A DNA stretch of 57,191 bases from Actinomycetales bacterium (GTDB taxonomy: Bacteria > Actinomycetota > Actinomycetes > S36-B12 > UBA5976). A program made the position numbers and the translations under genes. The notes beneath the pieces were generated by a model. It was not told where the DNA came from, searched no databases, and saw nothing but the letters and a program-made list of their open reading frames with translations. The first letter of the stretch is position 1. Every line of letters begins with the position of its first letter. The stretch lies in the NCBI GenBank assembly GCA_018969715.1, contig JAGWXT010000005.1:77263-134453 (forward strand), written 5' to 3'. Below, piece by piece: positions 7,578-15,909 of the stretch.

Positions 7578-8114
7578 ATGAGAGCGCGAATCGGACGTGT
7601 GCTGGTCATGGCCTTCACGGTTCCGTTCTTCCTGTCGTCGTGCAGTACCAACTCGGCGCAGAGAGTCATCGACGAAGTGAACGCATACCCGCTGGTCTCG
7701 ACCCTCAATGGAACGGTGCCACCAGGGGAGCCCACGCTGGTGCACACGTCTCAGGAGATCCTGAATGTCATGCGAGATGGACAGCAGGTCCGCGTCTATC
7801 GGGACGTGCGAGAGGCGGGGACACGAGCCCCAATTCACATCCACCCGTTCGGGGGCTGGACCTGTGTCGTGAGCGGGCAGGCTGTCCTGTACCTGGATGG
7901 GGCAGAGCCCCAGGAGACGGGTCCGGGTGAGTGTGTTGACATGCCGGCGATGACCCCCATGAGCAACGTGAACCCCGGCCCGGGGCCTGCCGTTCTCCTG
8001 GACAGTTTCGTCACACCTCCTGACGCACCCGTGTGGCGCATTGTCGAAGTGGGAGTCGAGTCGCTCGGAAACGAGTTCGCCACCGGCCACAACGTGAAGG
8101 TGAATCATCAGTAG
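7578..8114 (+). CDS. Cupin-domain lipoprotein
   Basis: A 178-residue exported protein. The N-terminus MRARIGRVLVMAFTVPFFLS leads to a lipobox LSSC with Cys22, so it should be anchored on the outer face of the cytoplasmic membrane. The mature part has a cupin core: APIHIHPFGGWTCVVSGQAV near residue 77 carries the paired histidines, followed by GPGECVDMPAMTPMSNVN. Cupins use such residues to bind a metal and a small ligand; the substrate is unknown. The gene probably has its own leaderless promoter. Immediately downstream is a decayed ATPase gene. Confidence 0.8.
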   Translation: MRARIGRVLVMAFTVPFFLSSCSTNSAQRVIDEVNAYPLVSTLNGTVPPGEPTLVHTSQEILNVMRDGQQVRVYRDVREAGTRAPIHIHPFGGWTCVVSGQAVLYLDGAEPQETGPGECVDMPAMTPMSNVNPGPGPAVLLDSFVTPPDAPVWRIVEVGVESLGNEFATGHNVKVNHQ

Positions 8115-8134
8115 GCGGCCGGCCGGTGGACGGC

Positions 8135-8506
8135 CCAGGTGCGGCGCGGATCCCCTCCTTCGCACCCCTGCGCCGGCTGACCCACACCCCCACGCACCAC
8201 CTCGTCGATGCCGCCCTGGCCGCCCGCCTCGTCGGGGTGAGCGGGGAAGGCCAGCGTCGGGCATCTGCGTACCACGTTCACCGAGCAGGAGATCGACCGG
8301 ATCCTCGAACGCTCAGATCGCTCTCTCGTCGCGATCGACGTCAAGCTCAGCGCGACGATGGATGACAAGGCGGTCGGCATCTCATGTGGCTGCGCCGGCA
8401 ACTGCCCGACCGGGTGCTCGACACGATGGTCATCAACACAGGTGAATACCCCTACCGAAAAAATGACCGCGTCGCCGTGATTCCGCTCGCACTCCTCGGT
8501 CCATGA
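8135..8506 (+). pseudogene. Decayed AAA/DUF4143 ATPase, C-terminal pieces only
   Basis: Two separate frames still encode recognisable parts of the DUF4143 C-terminal half: PSFAPLRRLTHTPTHHLVDA plus ALAARLVGV (about 8145-8240), and DVKLSATMDD (about 8335) continuing after a frameshift as LMWLRRQLPDRVLDTMVINT and GEYPYRKNDRVAVIPLALL, ending at TGA 8504-8506. Intact relatives have these blocks in the same order. The Walker A domain is lost. An intact relative stands 2 kb upstream at 5013-6197, but the C-terminal sequences differ, so this is a different subfamily member rather than a recent copy. Confidence 0.7.
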
Positions 8507-8566
8507 TGTGGCCGAGGGCGTGACACGAGGCGCCGATCGAGGCCGCCACGGCTCAGGTGGCCACAG

Positions 8567-8572
8567 TACAGT
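8567..8572 (+). promoter_or_regulatory. -10 box TACAGT of a probable leaderless promoter
   Basis: TACAGT ends 7 nt before ATG 8580, with no ribosome binding site in the gap. Confidence 0.45.
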
Positions 8573-8579
8573 TCCGCCC

Positions 8580-9029
8580 ATGACTGGACAGCAGAGAATT
8601 CCCCGCACCGCCGGTGAACCGGCTGACATGTCCGCCTTCGGTGGCGTGGCGACCTGCAATGTCGTCGTCAACGGCCCACTCAGGGGCAGCCGCACCCTCA
8701 TCGTCGGCTACGCATGGTGGGACCAGACCCCACAGCCGCTGCTCCATCGGCATGACACAGACGAGGTGGTCTACGTCGTCTCGGGGGAATGCGTCCACCT
8801 CGGCGAGGGGGATCATGTGCGCGCGAAGGCTGGTGACTTCGTCTACGCCCCCGCTGGCCGCTGGCACGGGGTCTACAACGCCTCACCGGATGTGCAGGTG
8901 GAATTGGTCGTCATCTTTGGCGGCACCGGTGAGCTCGCCGACGTCGGCTTCGAGGAATGCCCGCCCGAACTTGCCGAGGAGTACCTGCGCAACCTCCCCG
9001 ACTTCCTTGACCCGGTGACGAGCGGCTGA
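8580..9029 (+). CDS. Cupin-domain protein, cytoplasmic
   Basis: A 149-residue single-domain cupin without signal peptide. The metal site is clear: LLHRHDTDEVVYVVSGE near residue 55 gives H-x-H and Glu, and KAGDFVYAPAGRWHGVYN near 82 gives the second cupin motif with its His. The C-terminal 30 residues (ECPPELAEEYLRNLPDF) are acidic and helical. Such proteins include dioxygenases, isomerases and sugar-binding sensors; nothing here narrows the choice. ATG 8580 is preferred because a TACAGT box precedes it by 7 nt. It converges on gpmA, with a shared hairpin terminator between. Confidence 0.8.
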   Translation: MTGQQRIPRTAGEPADMSAFGGVATCNVVVNGPLRGSRTLIVGYAWWDQTPQPLLHRHDTDEVVYVVSGECVHLGEGDHVRAKAGDFVYAPAGRWHGVYNASPDVQVELVVIFGGTGELADVGFEECPPELAEEYLRNLPDFLDPVTSG

Positions 9030-9033
9030 GCAG

Positions 9034-9061
9034 CCAGGGTCAGCCGGTTGGCTGACCCTGG
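9034..9061. terminator. Bidirectional hairpin terminator between cupin and gpmA
   Basis: CCAGGGTCAGCC-GGTT-GGCTGACCCTGG is a perfect 12-bp stem with a 4-nt loop. It lies just after the cupin stop and overlaps the last codons and stop of gpmA on the other strand. There is no U-tract, as is usual in GC-rich actinobacteria. Confidence 0.7.
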
Positions 9062-9801
9062 GCGGCCACTGCCGCGATCGCTGCCGCGGCCGCAGCGGGA
9101 TCGAGGTACTGCCCCGGCCCGGCCGGTCGCAGGTCATCGGTGACCGAGTAGACAAGTGGGATGCCCGTCGGCACATTGAGCGCCGCGATCTCTGCTGCGT
9201 CCACGCCATCCAGATGCATGATCAGGGCGCGCAATGAGTTCCCGTGGGCCACGATCAGCACCTGCTCACCCGCTCGCAGGTCCGCAGTGAGCACGTCATC
9301 GAGATAGGGGCGCATGCGGGTGACGACATCGGCGAGGCACTCCGTTCGCGGCAGTTCGCCCGCAGCGAGGTGGGCGTAGCGAGGATCCCCGTCCTGAGCG
9401 AAGGGGCTTGTGGGCTCAATCGGCGGCGGCGGAACGTCGTAGGAGCGACGCCATGCATTGAACTGCTCCGGCCCGTACCGGGCGAGGGTCTCGGCCTTGT
9501 TCAGACCCTGCAGGGCGCCATAGTGGCGCTCATTCAGCCGCCAGCTGCGACGAACCGGGATCCATAGCCGATCGGCGGCGCCGAGGGCGATGTTGGCGGT
9601 GCGGATCGCCCGGGTGAGCAGTGAGGTGTGGACGATGGTCGGTGCGAGTCCCGCCTCGCGCAACAGCGTTCCGGCGTGCTGGGCCTCGCTGACACCGCGC
9701 TCGGACAAGTCGACATCAACCCACCCGGTAAAGAGGTTCGCGGCATTCCATTCCGACTCACCGTGGCGCAGCAGGATCAGGGTGTGCAGTCGATCGGGCA
9801 T
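9040..9801 (-). CDS. gpmA: 2,3-bisphosphoglycerate-dependent phosphoglycerate mutase
   Basis: A 253-residue glycolytic/gluconeogenic enzyme interconverting 3- and 2-phosphoglycerate. The catalytic [18 protein letters not shown] motif lies near residue 9 (phospho-His), [10 protein letters not shown] near 58, [19 protein letters not shown] near 84 and [14 protein letters not shown] with the second His near 182. The start ATG 9801 has GAGGAG about 7 nt upstream, a good ribosome binding site. However, no stop codon separates it from the upstream YbjN-like frame, so a longer fused product is also possible (see the next entry). The C-terminal Ala-rich tail is short and probably non-catalytic. Confidence 0.93.
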   Translation of the reverse strand: MPDRLHTLILLRHGESEWNAANLFTGWVDVDLSERGVSEAQHAGTLLREAGLAPTIVHTSLLTRAIRTANIALGAADRLWIPVRRSWRLNERHYGALQGLNKAETLARYGPEQFNAWRRSYDVPPPPIEPTSPFAQDGDPRYAHLAAGELPRTECLADVVTRMRPYLDDVLTADLRAGEQVLIVAHGNSLRALIMHLDGVDAAEIAALNVPTGIPLVYSVTDDLRPAGPGQYLDPAAAAAAIAAVAAQGQPTG

Positions 9802-10449
9802 CGCGGGTCTCCTCACGCTGATGGTCGTGTCATCGGCGAATCTGCTGTCCGGCAATCGGGCCTCGGCAATCGTGCCGCCGCCGGAAACTCCGGTGACCCC
9901 GTCCCCGCCGGAAACAAGCTCAGTGAAAGCCGCGAGGTTCGTCGTCGGCAGGCCGCGACGGGATCGCCACGAGTATTCTGCCCGGATCGCATCGGGAAAC
10001 CCCAATGCCAGCAGGGTCGTGAAGGCGTCATCAGCGCTGGCGTGGACGGCGGCGAGTAGCCGGTCGATCTCGGTCACGTCCAGTCCCGGCAGGCCGCGGC
10101 GGCCCACCACGTAGATATCGCCGAGGTGGTCCAGGGCGTAGGCGAGGGTGTACCCGCGACGATTGCGTTCCAGCAGCACCCGGTGCACCCGGTCGGCGTT
10201 CTGGGCCGGCCGGCGCATGATGAAGGCGTTGATGCTGACCGAGTGGTCGCCAACGATCACCGATACCGGGATGCGCTGGCGCTGCTCACCGGGCAGGACG
10301 ATCGCGAAGTGACCGACGGGTGACTCCTGCCATGCGATCCCCCCACCGGCGTCTACGCTGTCCCCGCCGTCCCTATCGGGGTGCTCGTGCGCGATGCACC
10401 AGGTGCGGAGGTTCGCGAGCGCCTCGGCGCGGGCATCGCCGGTGGTCAC
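9040..10449 (-). CDS. Continuous YbjN-like domain + GpmA reading frame
   Basis: From GTG 10449 to TAG/TGA-free passage into gpmA the frame encodes about 216 extra residues before the mutase. Residues 1-160 ([57 protein letters not shown]) resemble actinobacterial YbjN-domain proteins, which in other actinomycetes are encoded as a separate gene between mshA and gpmA. About 60 Gly/Ser-rich residues then link it to the mutase Met. Either the separating stop has been lost and a fusion is made, or the YbjN-like protein is extended while gpmA starts internally. GTG 10449 lies 22 bp after mshA. Confidence 0.6.
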   Translation of the reverse strand: MTTGDARAEALANLRTWCIAHEHPDRDGGDSVDAGGGIAWQESPVGHFAIVLPGEQRQRIPVSVIVGDHSVSINAFIMRRPAQNADRVHRVLLERNRRGYTLAYALDHLGDIYVVGRRGLPGLDVTEIDRLLAAVHASADDAFTTLLALGFPDAIRAEYSWRSRRGLPTTNLAAFTELVSGGDGVTGVSGGGTIAEARLPDSRFADDTTISVRRPAMPDRLHTLILLRHGESEWNAANLFTGWVDVDLSERGVSEAQHAGTLLREAGLAPTIVHTSLLTRAIRTANIALGAADRLWIPVRRSWRLNERHYGALQGLNKAETLARYGPEQFNAWRRSYDVPPPPIEPTSPFAQDGDPRYAHLAAGELPRTECLADVVTRMRPYLDDVLTADLRAGEQVLIVAHGNSLRALIMHLDGVDAAEIAALNVPTGIPLVYSVTDDLRPAGPGQYLDPAAAAAAIAAVAAQGQPTG

Positions 10450-10471
10450 CGGGACGGTGAGCGCTCGCCGG

Positions 10472-11755
10472 TCATGCGGCCGACCCCCGAGCCCTGCGGG
10501 CGAGGGCCCGGTCATAACTGCCCAGCAGGCCGGCGGTCGTCGCCTCCCATCCGAAGTTCTCGGCGTGGTTGCGTGCGCCGGTGCGCAAGTGCGCAAGCAG
10601 CGTGGGGTCGGTCAGCAGGTCACTCAGCCGCTCGGCCCAGTGACGCGGATCGTGACCGTCCACGAGGACGCCGGAGACGCCATCGGCAACCGCGGTTACG
10701 AGGCCGCCGACCCGGGTGGCGATCACCGGGGTACCGCATGCCTGCGCCTCGATCGCAACCAGCCCGAAGGACTCCGAGTGTGAGGGAACGACCACGAGAT
10801 CGGCGGCGCGCATCAGATCGGCCAACTGCGGCTGCGGCAGCGGATCGAGGAAGTCCACCCGTTCGGCGATGCCGTGTGCCGCGGCGAGCCCGGGTAGGTG
10901 ATCGGGGTCGGCAAGACCTGTCCCGGACAGCCCACCGCAGATCACGATCCGCAGCCGGTCGGCAACCGCAGGGTTGGCGTCGCGGATCGCTGCGGCCGCA
11001 TGCAGCAGCAGGTCGGGCGCCTTCAATGGCTGCACCCGGCCGATGAAGGCGAGGACATGATCGGACGGTCGGAAGCCCAGCCGGGCGCGGATCGCGCCGC
11101 GGGCGCCCTCGTCCACCGGTGCGAACATGCCCAGGTCGACGCCCGGGTGCACGACATCGATGCGATGGGCGGGCGCGCCGTACCACTCTCGAAGGGATGT
11201 CGCCTCATCCTCGGTATTGGCGATGAGTCGCTCAGCTGCGGCGACCACCTGCTGCTCCCCGATCAGCCGGACCGGGGGTTCGGGGGTGTCACCGGCGGCA
11301 AGGGCGGAGTTCTTCACCGCGGCCATGGTGTGCATCGAATGGACGAGGGGGATGTTCCAGCGCTCCGAGGCCACCCACCCGATCTGGCCGGACAGCCAGT
11401 AGTGGGAGTGCACGAGGGAGAACCAGCCCTCCGGCCGTGCCGCCTCGACCCGCATCAGGCCGGCGGTGAGGGCGCACAACTGGGCGGGCAGGTCCTCCTT
11501 GCGCAGGCCGTCGAAGGGCCCGGCGGTGAGGTGGGTGACCGTCACCCCGGGCGCCAGCGCGACGTGATGGGGGGAATCCGACCCCGTCCGCCGAGTGAAG
11601 ATCTCCACCGCCACGCCGGCCTCGGCCAGCCGCCGCGCGGTCTGCACCACATAGACGTTCAGTCCGCCCGCGTCCCCCGTCCCCGGCTGGTCCAGCGGTG
11701 AGGTGTGCACCGACAGCAGGGCGACTCGCACCGGTCCGGCCCTGCGTACACCCAC
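10472..11755 (-). CDS. mshA: D-inositol-3-phosphate glycosyltransferase (mycothiol biosynthesis)
   Basis: A 427-residue GT4-family glycosyltransferase that joins UDP-GlcNAc to 1L-myo-inositol 1-phosphate, the first step of mycothiol synthesis. The N-terminal signature [20 protein letters not shown] and GGLNVYV is highly characteristic of Msh[17 protein letters not shown] near residue 110, [19 protein letters not shown] near 238 and the donor-site [20 protein letters not shown] near 325 complete the GT-B fold. GTG 11755 follows TACCGT by 6 nt, fitting a leaderless transcript. It heads the unit mshA, YbjN-like/gpmA and diverges from senX3; mycobacteria have the same genes side by side. Confidence 0.93.
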   Translation of the reverse strand: MGVRRAGPVRVALLSVHTSPLDQPGTGDAGGLNVYVVQTARRLAEAGVAVEIFTRRTGSDSPHHVALAPGVTVTHLTAGPFDGLRKEDLPAQLCALTAGLMRVEAARPEGWFSLVHSHYWLSGQIGWVASERWNIPLVHSMHTMAAVKNSALAAGDTPEPPVRLIGEQQVVAAAERLIANTEDEATSLREWYGAPAHRIDVVHPGVDLGMFAPVDEGARGAIRARLGFRPSDHVLAFIGRVQPLKAPDLLLHAAAAIRDANPAVADRLRIVICGGLSGTGLADPDHLPGLAAAHGIAERVDFLDPLPQPQLADLMRAADLVVVPSHSESFGLVAIEAQACGTPVIATRVGGLVTAVADGVSGVLVDGHDPRHWAERLSDLLTDPTLLAHLRTGARNHAENFGWEATTAGLLGSYDRALARRARGSAA

Positions 11756-11761
11756 TCCATA

Positions 11762-11767
11762 ACGGTA
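11762..11767 (-). promoter_or_regulatory. -10 box TACCGT upstream of mshA
   Basis: TACCGT on the minus strand ends 6 nt before GTG 11755; no ribosome binding site is present. It lies back-to-back with the senX3 box 26 bp away. Confidence 0.45.
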
Positions 11768-11792
11768 GCCCGGCCGGGATCGCGCCGCTGAC

Positions 11793-11798
11793 TACGCT
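11793..11798 (+). promoter_or_regulatory. -10 box TACGCT upstream of senX3
   Basis: TACGCT ends 6 nt before GTG 11805 with no ribosome binding site, suggesting a leaderless senX3-regX3 transcript. Confidence 0.45.
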
Positions 11799-11804
11799 GG
11801 CGGT

Positions 11805-13001
11805 GTGGCACCCGGCGGGCCGGTCGAGGGTGAGGTGGGGGTCGTGCTCGTGGCCCTCCTGACGGTCGGTGCCCTGCTGCTCGGGCTGTGGGCCGGCTGG
11901 TCGCGGGGTCGCGCCCAACGAGCGCCCGGTGACCCCCGGCCGCACGCCGGGGTCGGGGATCGCGCCCTTGCGGAAGTGCTCAGCGCCCTGCCCGACATCT
12001 CGGTCCTACTCGATGAGCAAGGGGTGGTGCGCGCTCAATCGACGGCTGCCCGCGGTCTGGGAATCGTCCGGGATGGGCACATCGCTGACTCGGACCTCGC
12101 CGACCTGATCGCCAGCGCGCGTCGGGAGCGGACGGCCCTGGACAGCCTCATTGAGGTTGACCGACCCCCGCCGGCCCGTGATGCCATCGCACTGGCCGCC
12201 TATGCCATCCCGCTGTCCACTGGTGGGGTGGCACTCGTTGCCCGGGACCTCACCGCACTCCAGCGGATCGACTCCGTGCGGCGGGACTTCCTGGCCAACA
12301 TCAGCCATGAGCTCAAGACCCCGGTTGGGGCGCTGGCACTGCTCGCCGAGGCCATTGACGAGGCTGGGGACGATGTGGCGGTGGTTCGCCGCTTCACCGG
12401 GCGGATTCAGGCCGAGACTTCCCGCCTGACGGTGCTGGTCAATGACCTTGTCGACCTCACGCGGATCCAGGCGGCGGAGGTGGAACTGTCCACCGAGCCG
12501 GTGTCGGTGGCGCTGCTGCTGCGGGAGGCGCTGGATACCGTTCGCGCCCAGACCGAGGCCCGAGGGATCGCCTGCCACCTTCACGCCCAGCCGGACCTCT
12601 TCATCCCCGGGGACGAAGGGCAACTGGTTGCCGCCCTGCGCAACCTACTCGTCAATGCCGTGGCCTACTCCCCGGAGGGCACCGCCATCTCGCTGCGGGC
12701 CACCGAACGCGATGGCGTGGTGGAGCTTGCGGTCTCGGATGAGGGAATCGGGATCCCGGAGGCCGAGCAGGACCGGGTGTTCGAGCGGTTCTATCGCGTC
12801 GACAGTGCGCGCTCACGGGCCACCGGCGGCACCGGTCTGGGGCTGGCTATCGTCAAGCATGTGTGTCACAACCATGGGGGTGAGGTGACACTGCGCTCGT
12901 CACCGGGACGCGGATCGACGTTCACGATGCGCCTGCCCGGCCTGCGTCGCGATCCGCAGGCCCATGCCGCCGCCGCGGCCGCCGCCGGGGTCCTGCCATG
13001 A
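11805..13001 (+). CDS. senX3: SenX3-type sensor histidine kinase
   Basis: A 398-residue kinase. One membrane segment (VLVALLTVGALLLGLWAGW, residues about 10-28) is followed by a PAS-like region (EVLSALPDISVLLDEQGVV), the HisKA box DFLANISHELKTPVGAL with the phospho-acceptor His near residue 167, and HATPase motifs NLLVNAVAYS (N box), DEGIGIPEAE (G1), FYRVD (F box) and GTGLGLAIVKH (G2). In mycobacteria SenX3 senses phosphate status through the Pst/PhoU system. Here too it overlaps regX3 (ATGA) and neighbours gpmA and mshA. The known SenX3 has two membrane helices; only one is obvious here. Confidence 0.88.
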   Translation: MAPGGPVEGEVGVVLVALLTVGALLLGLWAGWSRGRAQRAPGDPRPHAGVGDRALAEVLSALPDISVLLDEQGVVRAQSTAARGLGIVRDGHIADSDLADLIASARRERTALDSLIEVDRPPPARDAIALAAYAIPLSTGGVALVARDLTALQRIDSVRRDFLANISHELKTPVGALALLAEAIDEAGDDVAVVRRFTGRIQAETSRLTVLVNDLVDLTRIQAAEVELSTEPVSVALLLREALDTVRAQTEARGIACHLHAQPDLFIPGDEGQLVAALRNLLVNAVAYSPEGTAISLRATERDGVVELAVSDEGIGIPEAEQDRVFERFYRVDSARSRATGGTGLGLAIVKHVCHNHGGEVTLRSSPGRGSTFTMRLPGLRRDPQAHAAAAAAAGVLP

Positions 13002-13678
13002 CGCGAATCCTCGTGGTTGAGGACGAGGAGTCCTTTCGGGAGGGTCTGGACTTCATGCTGCGCAAGGAGGGCTTCGAGGTCGTCACCGCCGACAATGGCG
13101 ATGCCGCGGTCACCCTGTTCGAACAGACTGGTGCTGACCTGGTGCTGCTCGACCTCATGCTGCCCGGTCTGCCCGGCACCGAGGTGTGCCGCCGGATCCG
13201 CGCAAAGTCGGCGGTGCCGGTGATCATGCTCACCGCCAAGGACTCTGAGATCGACACCGTCGTCGGCCTGGAGATCGGTGCCGACGACTATGTGACGAAG
13301 CCCTTCGCCGCTCGGGAGTTGATCGCCCGCATCCGGGCGGTGCTTCGTCGCACCGGGGAACCGGAGGAGGTTTCATTCGACCTGCTGGAGTCGGGTCCGG
13401 TGCGGATGGATGTTGAGCGCCACCAGGTGAGTGTGCGCGGGGAGTTGGTGGCGCTGCCGTTGAAGGAGTTCGAGCTGCTGCGGTTGCTGCTGCGCAATGC
13501 CGGTCGGGTGCTCACGCGGGAGCAGCTGATCGACCGGGTCTGGGGATCGGACTACGTCGGGGACACCAAGACACTCGATGTCCACATCAAGCGGCTTCGC
13601 GCCAAGGTCGAGCAGGTGCCGGGGTCACCGGAGCACATCCTCACGGTGCGGGGGCTTGGGTACAAGTTCGAGCCGTGA
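12998..13678 (+). CDS. regX3: RegX3-type response regulator
   Basis: A 226-residue OmpR-family regulator. Receiver domain: acidic pair EDEE near residue 8, phospho-acceptor Asp in DLVLLDLMLPG near 51, Thr in MLTAKD near 79 and Lys in YVTKPFAA near 101. The C-terminal winged helix contains LPLKEFELLRLLLRNAGRVL and LDVHIKRLRAKVE, ending HILTVRGLGYKFEP. It overlaps senX3 by 4 bp and is its cognate regulator, controlling phosphate-starvation genes in relatives. It converges on the RgpF-like gene 37 bp away; no hairpin is visible in that gap. Confidence 0.92.
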   Translation: MTRILVVEDEESFREGLDFMLRKEGFEVVTADNGDAAVTLFEQTGADLVLLDLMLPGLPGTEVCRRIRAKSAVPVIMLTAKDSEIDTVVGLEIGADDYVTKPFAARELIARIRAVLRRTGEPEEVSFDLLESGPVRMDVERHQVSVRGELVALPLKEFELLRLLLRNAGRVLTREQLIDRVWGSDYVGDTKTLDVHIKRLRAKVEQVPGSPEHILTVRGLGYKFEP

Positions 13679-13715
13679 TCCGCAGGCCGCAAGCGGTGAC
13701 GGCACTCGCGACCGG

Positions 13716-14624
13716 CTATAGGCGTGACAGCGGCCGGAACAGGTCACGTATGTCACTTGCCGCCACGCGCATGCCGGCGGCCTGCTCGCGGATTCCGAAG
13801 AACCGCTCTACCGCATGTGCGCGGCTGTCGAGGGCGTACTCGGACTCATCGACGAAGTGCGCCAGGTTCAAGCCGAGCGCCTTGAACCGGGCAAGGCCGT
13901 CCCGCCGGATCGCGAACATCGTTCCGCCGACGAAGGTGTAATCCAGCGGGATTGCGATATCGGCCTGCCGGCACAGGCGGTAGATCCGCCGGCGCAGGTC
14001 AGCGCTCACCTCATGCAGCACCTCGTGATCGATGTGGAACGGATCCCCGAGGATGCTGACGTCGGCGACCTGGTACAGCGTGCGCACTGCAGCCTCCGCG
14101 CGCTCGCGACTGCCAAGGAGCACCCGGGACAGGCGTTCCCGCGTGATGTCATCGGTCGCCTTCGTGTGCACCTTGAACACGACGTCATAGTCATCCAGCT
14201 CACCGGCAGCGACCAGGGCCGTGAAGGGCCCGACATCGCGGCCCCGATTCTCAGTCACCAGCACCCGTGGGCTGGTGCCGAGGACGTCCTCGACGATGAC
14301 CCGCCGTTCCATGAGCCGATCGTCATCGGGGAGGGTGATGAAGACGTCTCCCCCCGCATTGCGGGCCTGGTGCAGCAGTTCAGCCAGCAGTTCGGGGTGG
14401 TAGCCATGGACGACTACGGCCCGGGAGGGTGGCCGATGCCTCGGCAGCGGTGCGCTCATCGGGGGCCAGGCAATGCGCTGATCATGGGCGCGCCGTTGTG
14501 CCACCAGACGTTGCCAGGTGCGCAGTCGGCGTCGCAGCAGCAGTCGCTGGTCGATCAACTCCACCCGGCGGCGCACCGGTGGGGGCAGGAGGGCGCGGAT
14601 CCGCCCTCCCACCGTGGCACTCAT
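13716..14624 (-). CDS. RgpF-like (rhamnan synthesis protein F family) glycan protein
   Basis: A 302-residue protein. The core reads RAVVVHGYHPELLAELL near residue 68, VFITLPDD near 95, LVTENRGRDVGPFTALV near 120, YDVVFKVHTKATDD near 144 and YTFVGGTMFAIRRDGLARF near 230. The ENRGRD-PF and KVHTK blocks and the GGTMF segment are hallmarks of the RgpF family (PF05045), found with cell-wall rhamnose-glucose polysaccharide synthesis. It is short compared with full RgpF and has a basic N-terminus without membrane helix. It follows a lipoprotein gene with a 4-bp ATGA overlap. Its exact sugar donor is unknown. Confidence 0.75.
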   Translation of the reverse strand: MSATVGGRIRALLPPPVRRRVELIDQRLLLRRRLRTWQRLVAQRRAHDQRIAWPPMSAPLPRHRPPSRAVVVHGYHPELLAELLHQARNAGGDVFITLPDDDRLMERRVIVEDVLGTSPRVLVTENRGRDVGPFTALVAAGELDDYDVVFKVHTKATDDITRERLSRVLLGSRERAEAAVRTLYQVADVSILGDPFHIDHEVLHEVSADLRRRIYRLCRQADIAIPLDYTFVGGTMFAIRRDGLARFKALGLNLAHFVDESEYALDSRAHAVERFFGIREQAAGMRVAASDIRDLFRPLSRL

Positions 14625-15250
14625 GGTGTCGGACCAAGCCCCGCGAATGAACCGGTCGGCGGCACGACGAGCACGTCCAGTGGGATGTCCCCGGCGATCT
14701 CGAAGGAGAGCAGGACCGAGACGAAGGCGCTGGCCGGTGGGTTGAAACCCTCGAGGAGCACCTGCTCGCCGCCGTCGAAGCCGACCTTCGTCGTCGTGCG
14801 GGCCGGGATGGGGATCGCACCGCCGGTTGTGGAGGTGATCGCGCTTGGCCGTGGGTTATCGACGATGACGGCGGTGAGGACATCGTCGACCGGGGATGAG
14901 TTGACGAAGGTGGCAACCAATGAGGCCGTCTCACCCTCGCCCCGGACGAGCACCACGTTCTGAGCCGCGATGCCATCGGCGGCACCGTAGGCACCCGCGC
15001 TGACGGTCTTCTGCACGGTCGTGCCAGCGTCGAAGCCAGCCCCGCAGCCGGCCACGAGTGCGGCCGCTGCGGCCGCCGCCACAAGGGTGCCGCCGCGGGC
15101 ACGCCGGCCGAGAGTGTGCGCACGCTGCGCAGTCAGGGCATGCGGGGATGGGGCATTGGGCACACCGTGGGCAGTCGATCCCGTGGCGGCCGGGCCGCGG
15201 GTGGCCGGACCAGTGGAATCACGCCCCGCCGGATGGCTGCGGATCGGCAC
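14621..15250 (-). CDS. Lipoprotein of unknown function
   Basis: A 209-residue exported protein with a long N-terminal lead, a hydrophobic run TLVAAAAAAALVAGC ending in a lipobox LVAGC, and a mature beta-rich domain (NVVLVRGEGETASLVATFVN, DVLTAVIVDNP, PARTTTKVGFDGG, SAFVSVLLSFEIAG). The domain looks like a small immunoglobulin-like or copper-chaperone-like sandwich, but no metal motif is present. GTG 15250 is chosen because TATCGT precedes it by 6 nt; GTG 15163 would give a more conventional signal-peptide length. It diverges from carD and is coupled to the RgpF-like gene. Confidence 0.7.
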   Translation of the reverse strand: MPIRSHPAGRDSTGPATRGPAATGSTAHGVPNAPSPHALTAQRAHTLGRRARGGTLVAAAAAAALVAGCGAGFDAGTTVQKTVSAGAYGAADGIAAQNVVLVRGEGETASLVATFVNSSPVDDVLTAVIVDNPRPSAITSTTGGAIPIPARTTTKVGFDGGEQVLLEGFNPPASAFVSVLLSFEIAGDIPLDVLVVPPTGSFAGLGPTP

Positions 15251-15256
15251 GCCCCG

Positions 15257-15262
15257 ACGATA
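15257..15262 (-). promoter_or_regulatory. -10 box TATCGT of a probable leaderless promoter
   Basis: TATCGT on the minus strand ends 6 nt before GTG 15250. This box is the main reason for preferring that start for the lipoprotein. Confidence 0.4.
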
Positions 15263-15418
15263 GCGAAGGTTGGTGGCGTGCAGTGCGCGTGGTCGACGCA
15301 CCGCCGGTGTGCGCCGTGGTAGCCTTCGGGTATTCCCGCACTCGCCGCTGGCGGTGCCTCGTCCCCCTGCTGATGTGAGGCTCCCCGGCAGGGGTCGACC
15401 CGGAAGGGGTTCGTCAGG

Positions 15419-15901
15419 ATGGGCTTCAAGGTCGGCGAGACGGTCGTGTATCCCCACCACGGTGCCGCGACGATTGAGCGGATCGAGAAGCGAATGATCA
15501 AGGGCGAGTCCAAGACCTACTTGGTGCTTCGGGTTGCGCAGGGCGACCTCACCGTGCAGGTGCCGGTCGACAACCTCGACTTCATCGGTGTGCGCGACGT
15601 GGTGAGCGCCGAGGGCCTTGAGCGGGTGTTCAACGTCCTTCGTCAGCCCTATACCGAGGAGCCAACCAACTGGTCCCGGCGCTACAAGGCGAACCTCGAG
15701 AAACTGGCCTCCGGCGATGTCATCAAGGTCGCCGAGGTCGTTCGCGACCTATGGCGGCGGGACCAGAACCGGGGACTATCCGCCGGTGAGAAGCGCATGC
15801 TGGCCAAGGCTCGCCACATCCTGGTCAGCGAGCTGGCACTTGCGGAGAAGACCGACGAGGACTCGGCGGGGGCGATACTTGACGACGTCCTCGCCTCCTG
15901 A
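15419..15901 (+). CDS. carD: CarD family transcriptional regulator
   Basis: A 160-residue protein that binds RNA polymerase and stabilises open promoter complexes, notably at rRNA promoters. The N-terminal RNAP-interaction domain starts [20 protein letters not shown] and continues [20 protein letters not shown]; the C-terminal helical DNA-binding half contains [17 protein letters not shown] and the conserved Trp in [18 protein letters not shown]. Length and motifs match CarD of mycobacteria. The start is preceded by GGAAGGGG. It is followed after 8 bp by ispD, the arrangement usual in actinobacteria. Confidence 0.95.
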   Translation: MGFKVGETVVYPHHGAATIERIEKRMIKGESKTYLVLRVAQGDLTVQVPVDNLDFIGVRDVVSAEGLERVFNVLRQPYTEEPTNWSRRYKANLEKLASGDVIKVAEVVRDLWRRDQNRGLSAGEKRMLAKARHILVSELALAEKTDEDSAGAILDDVLAS

Positions 15902-15909
15902 GCACTGAG

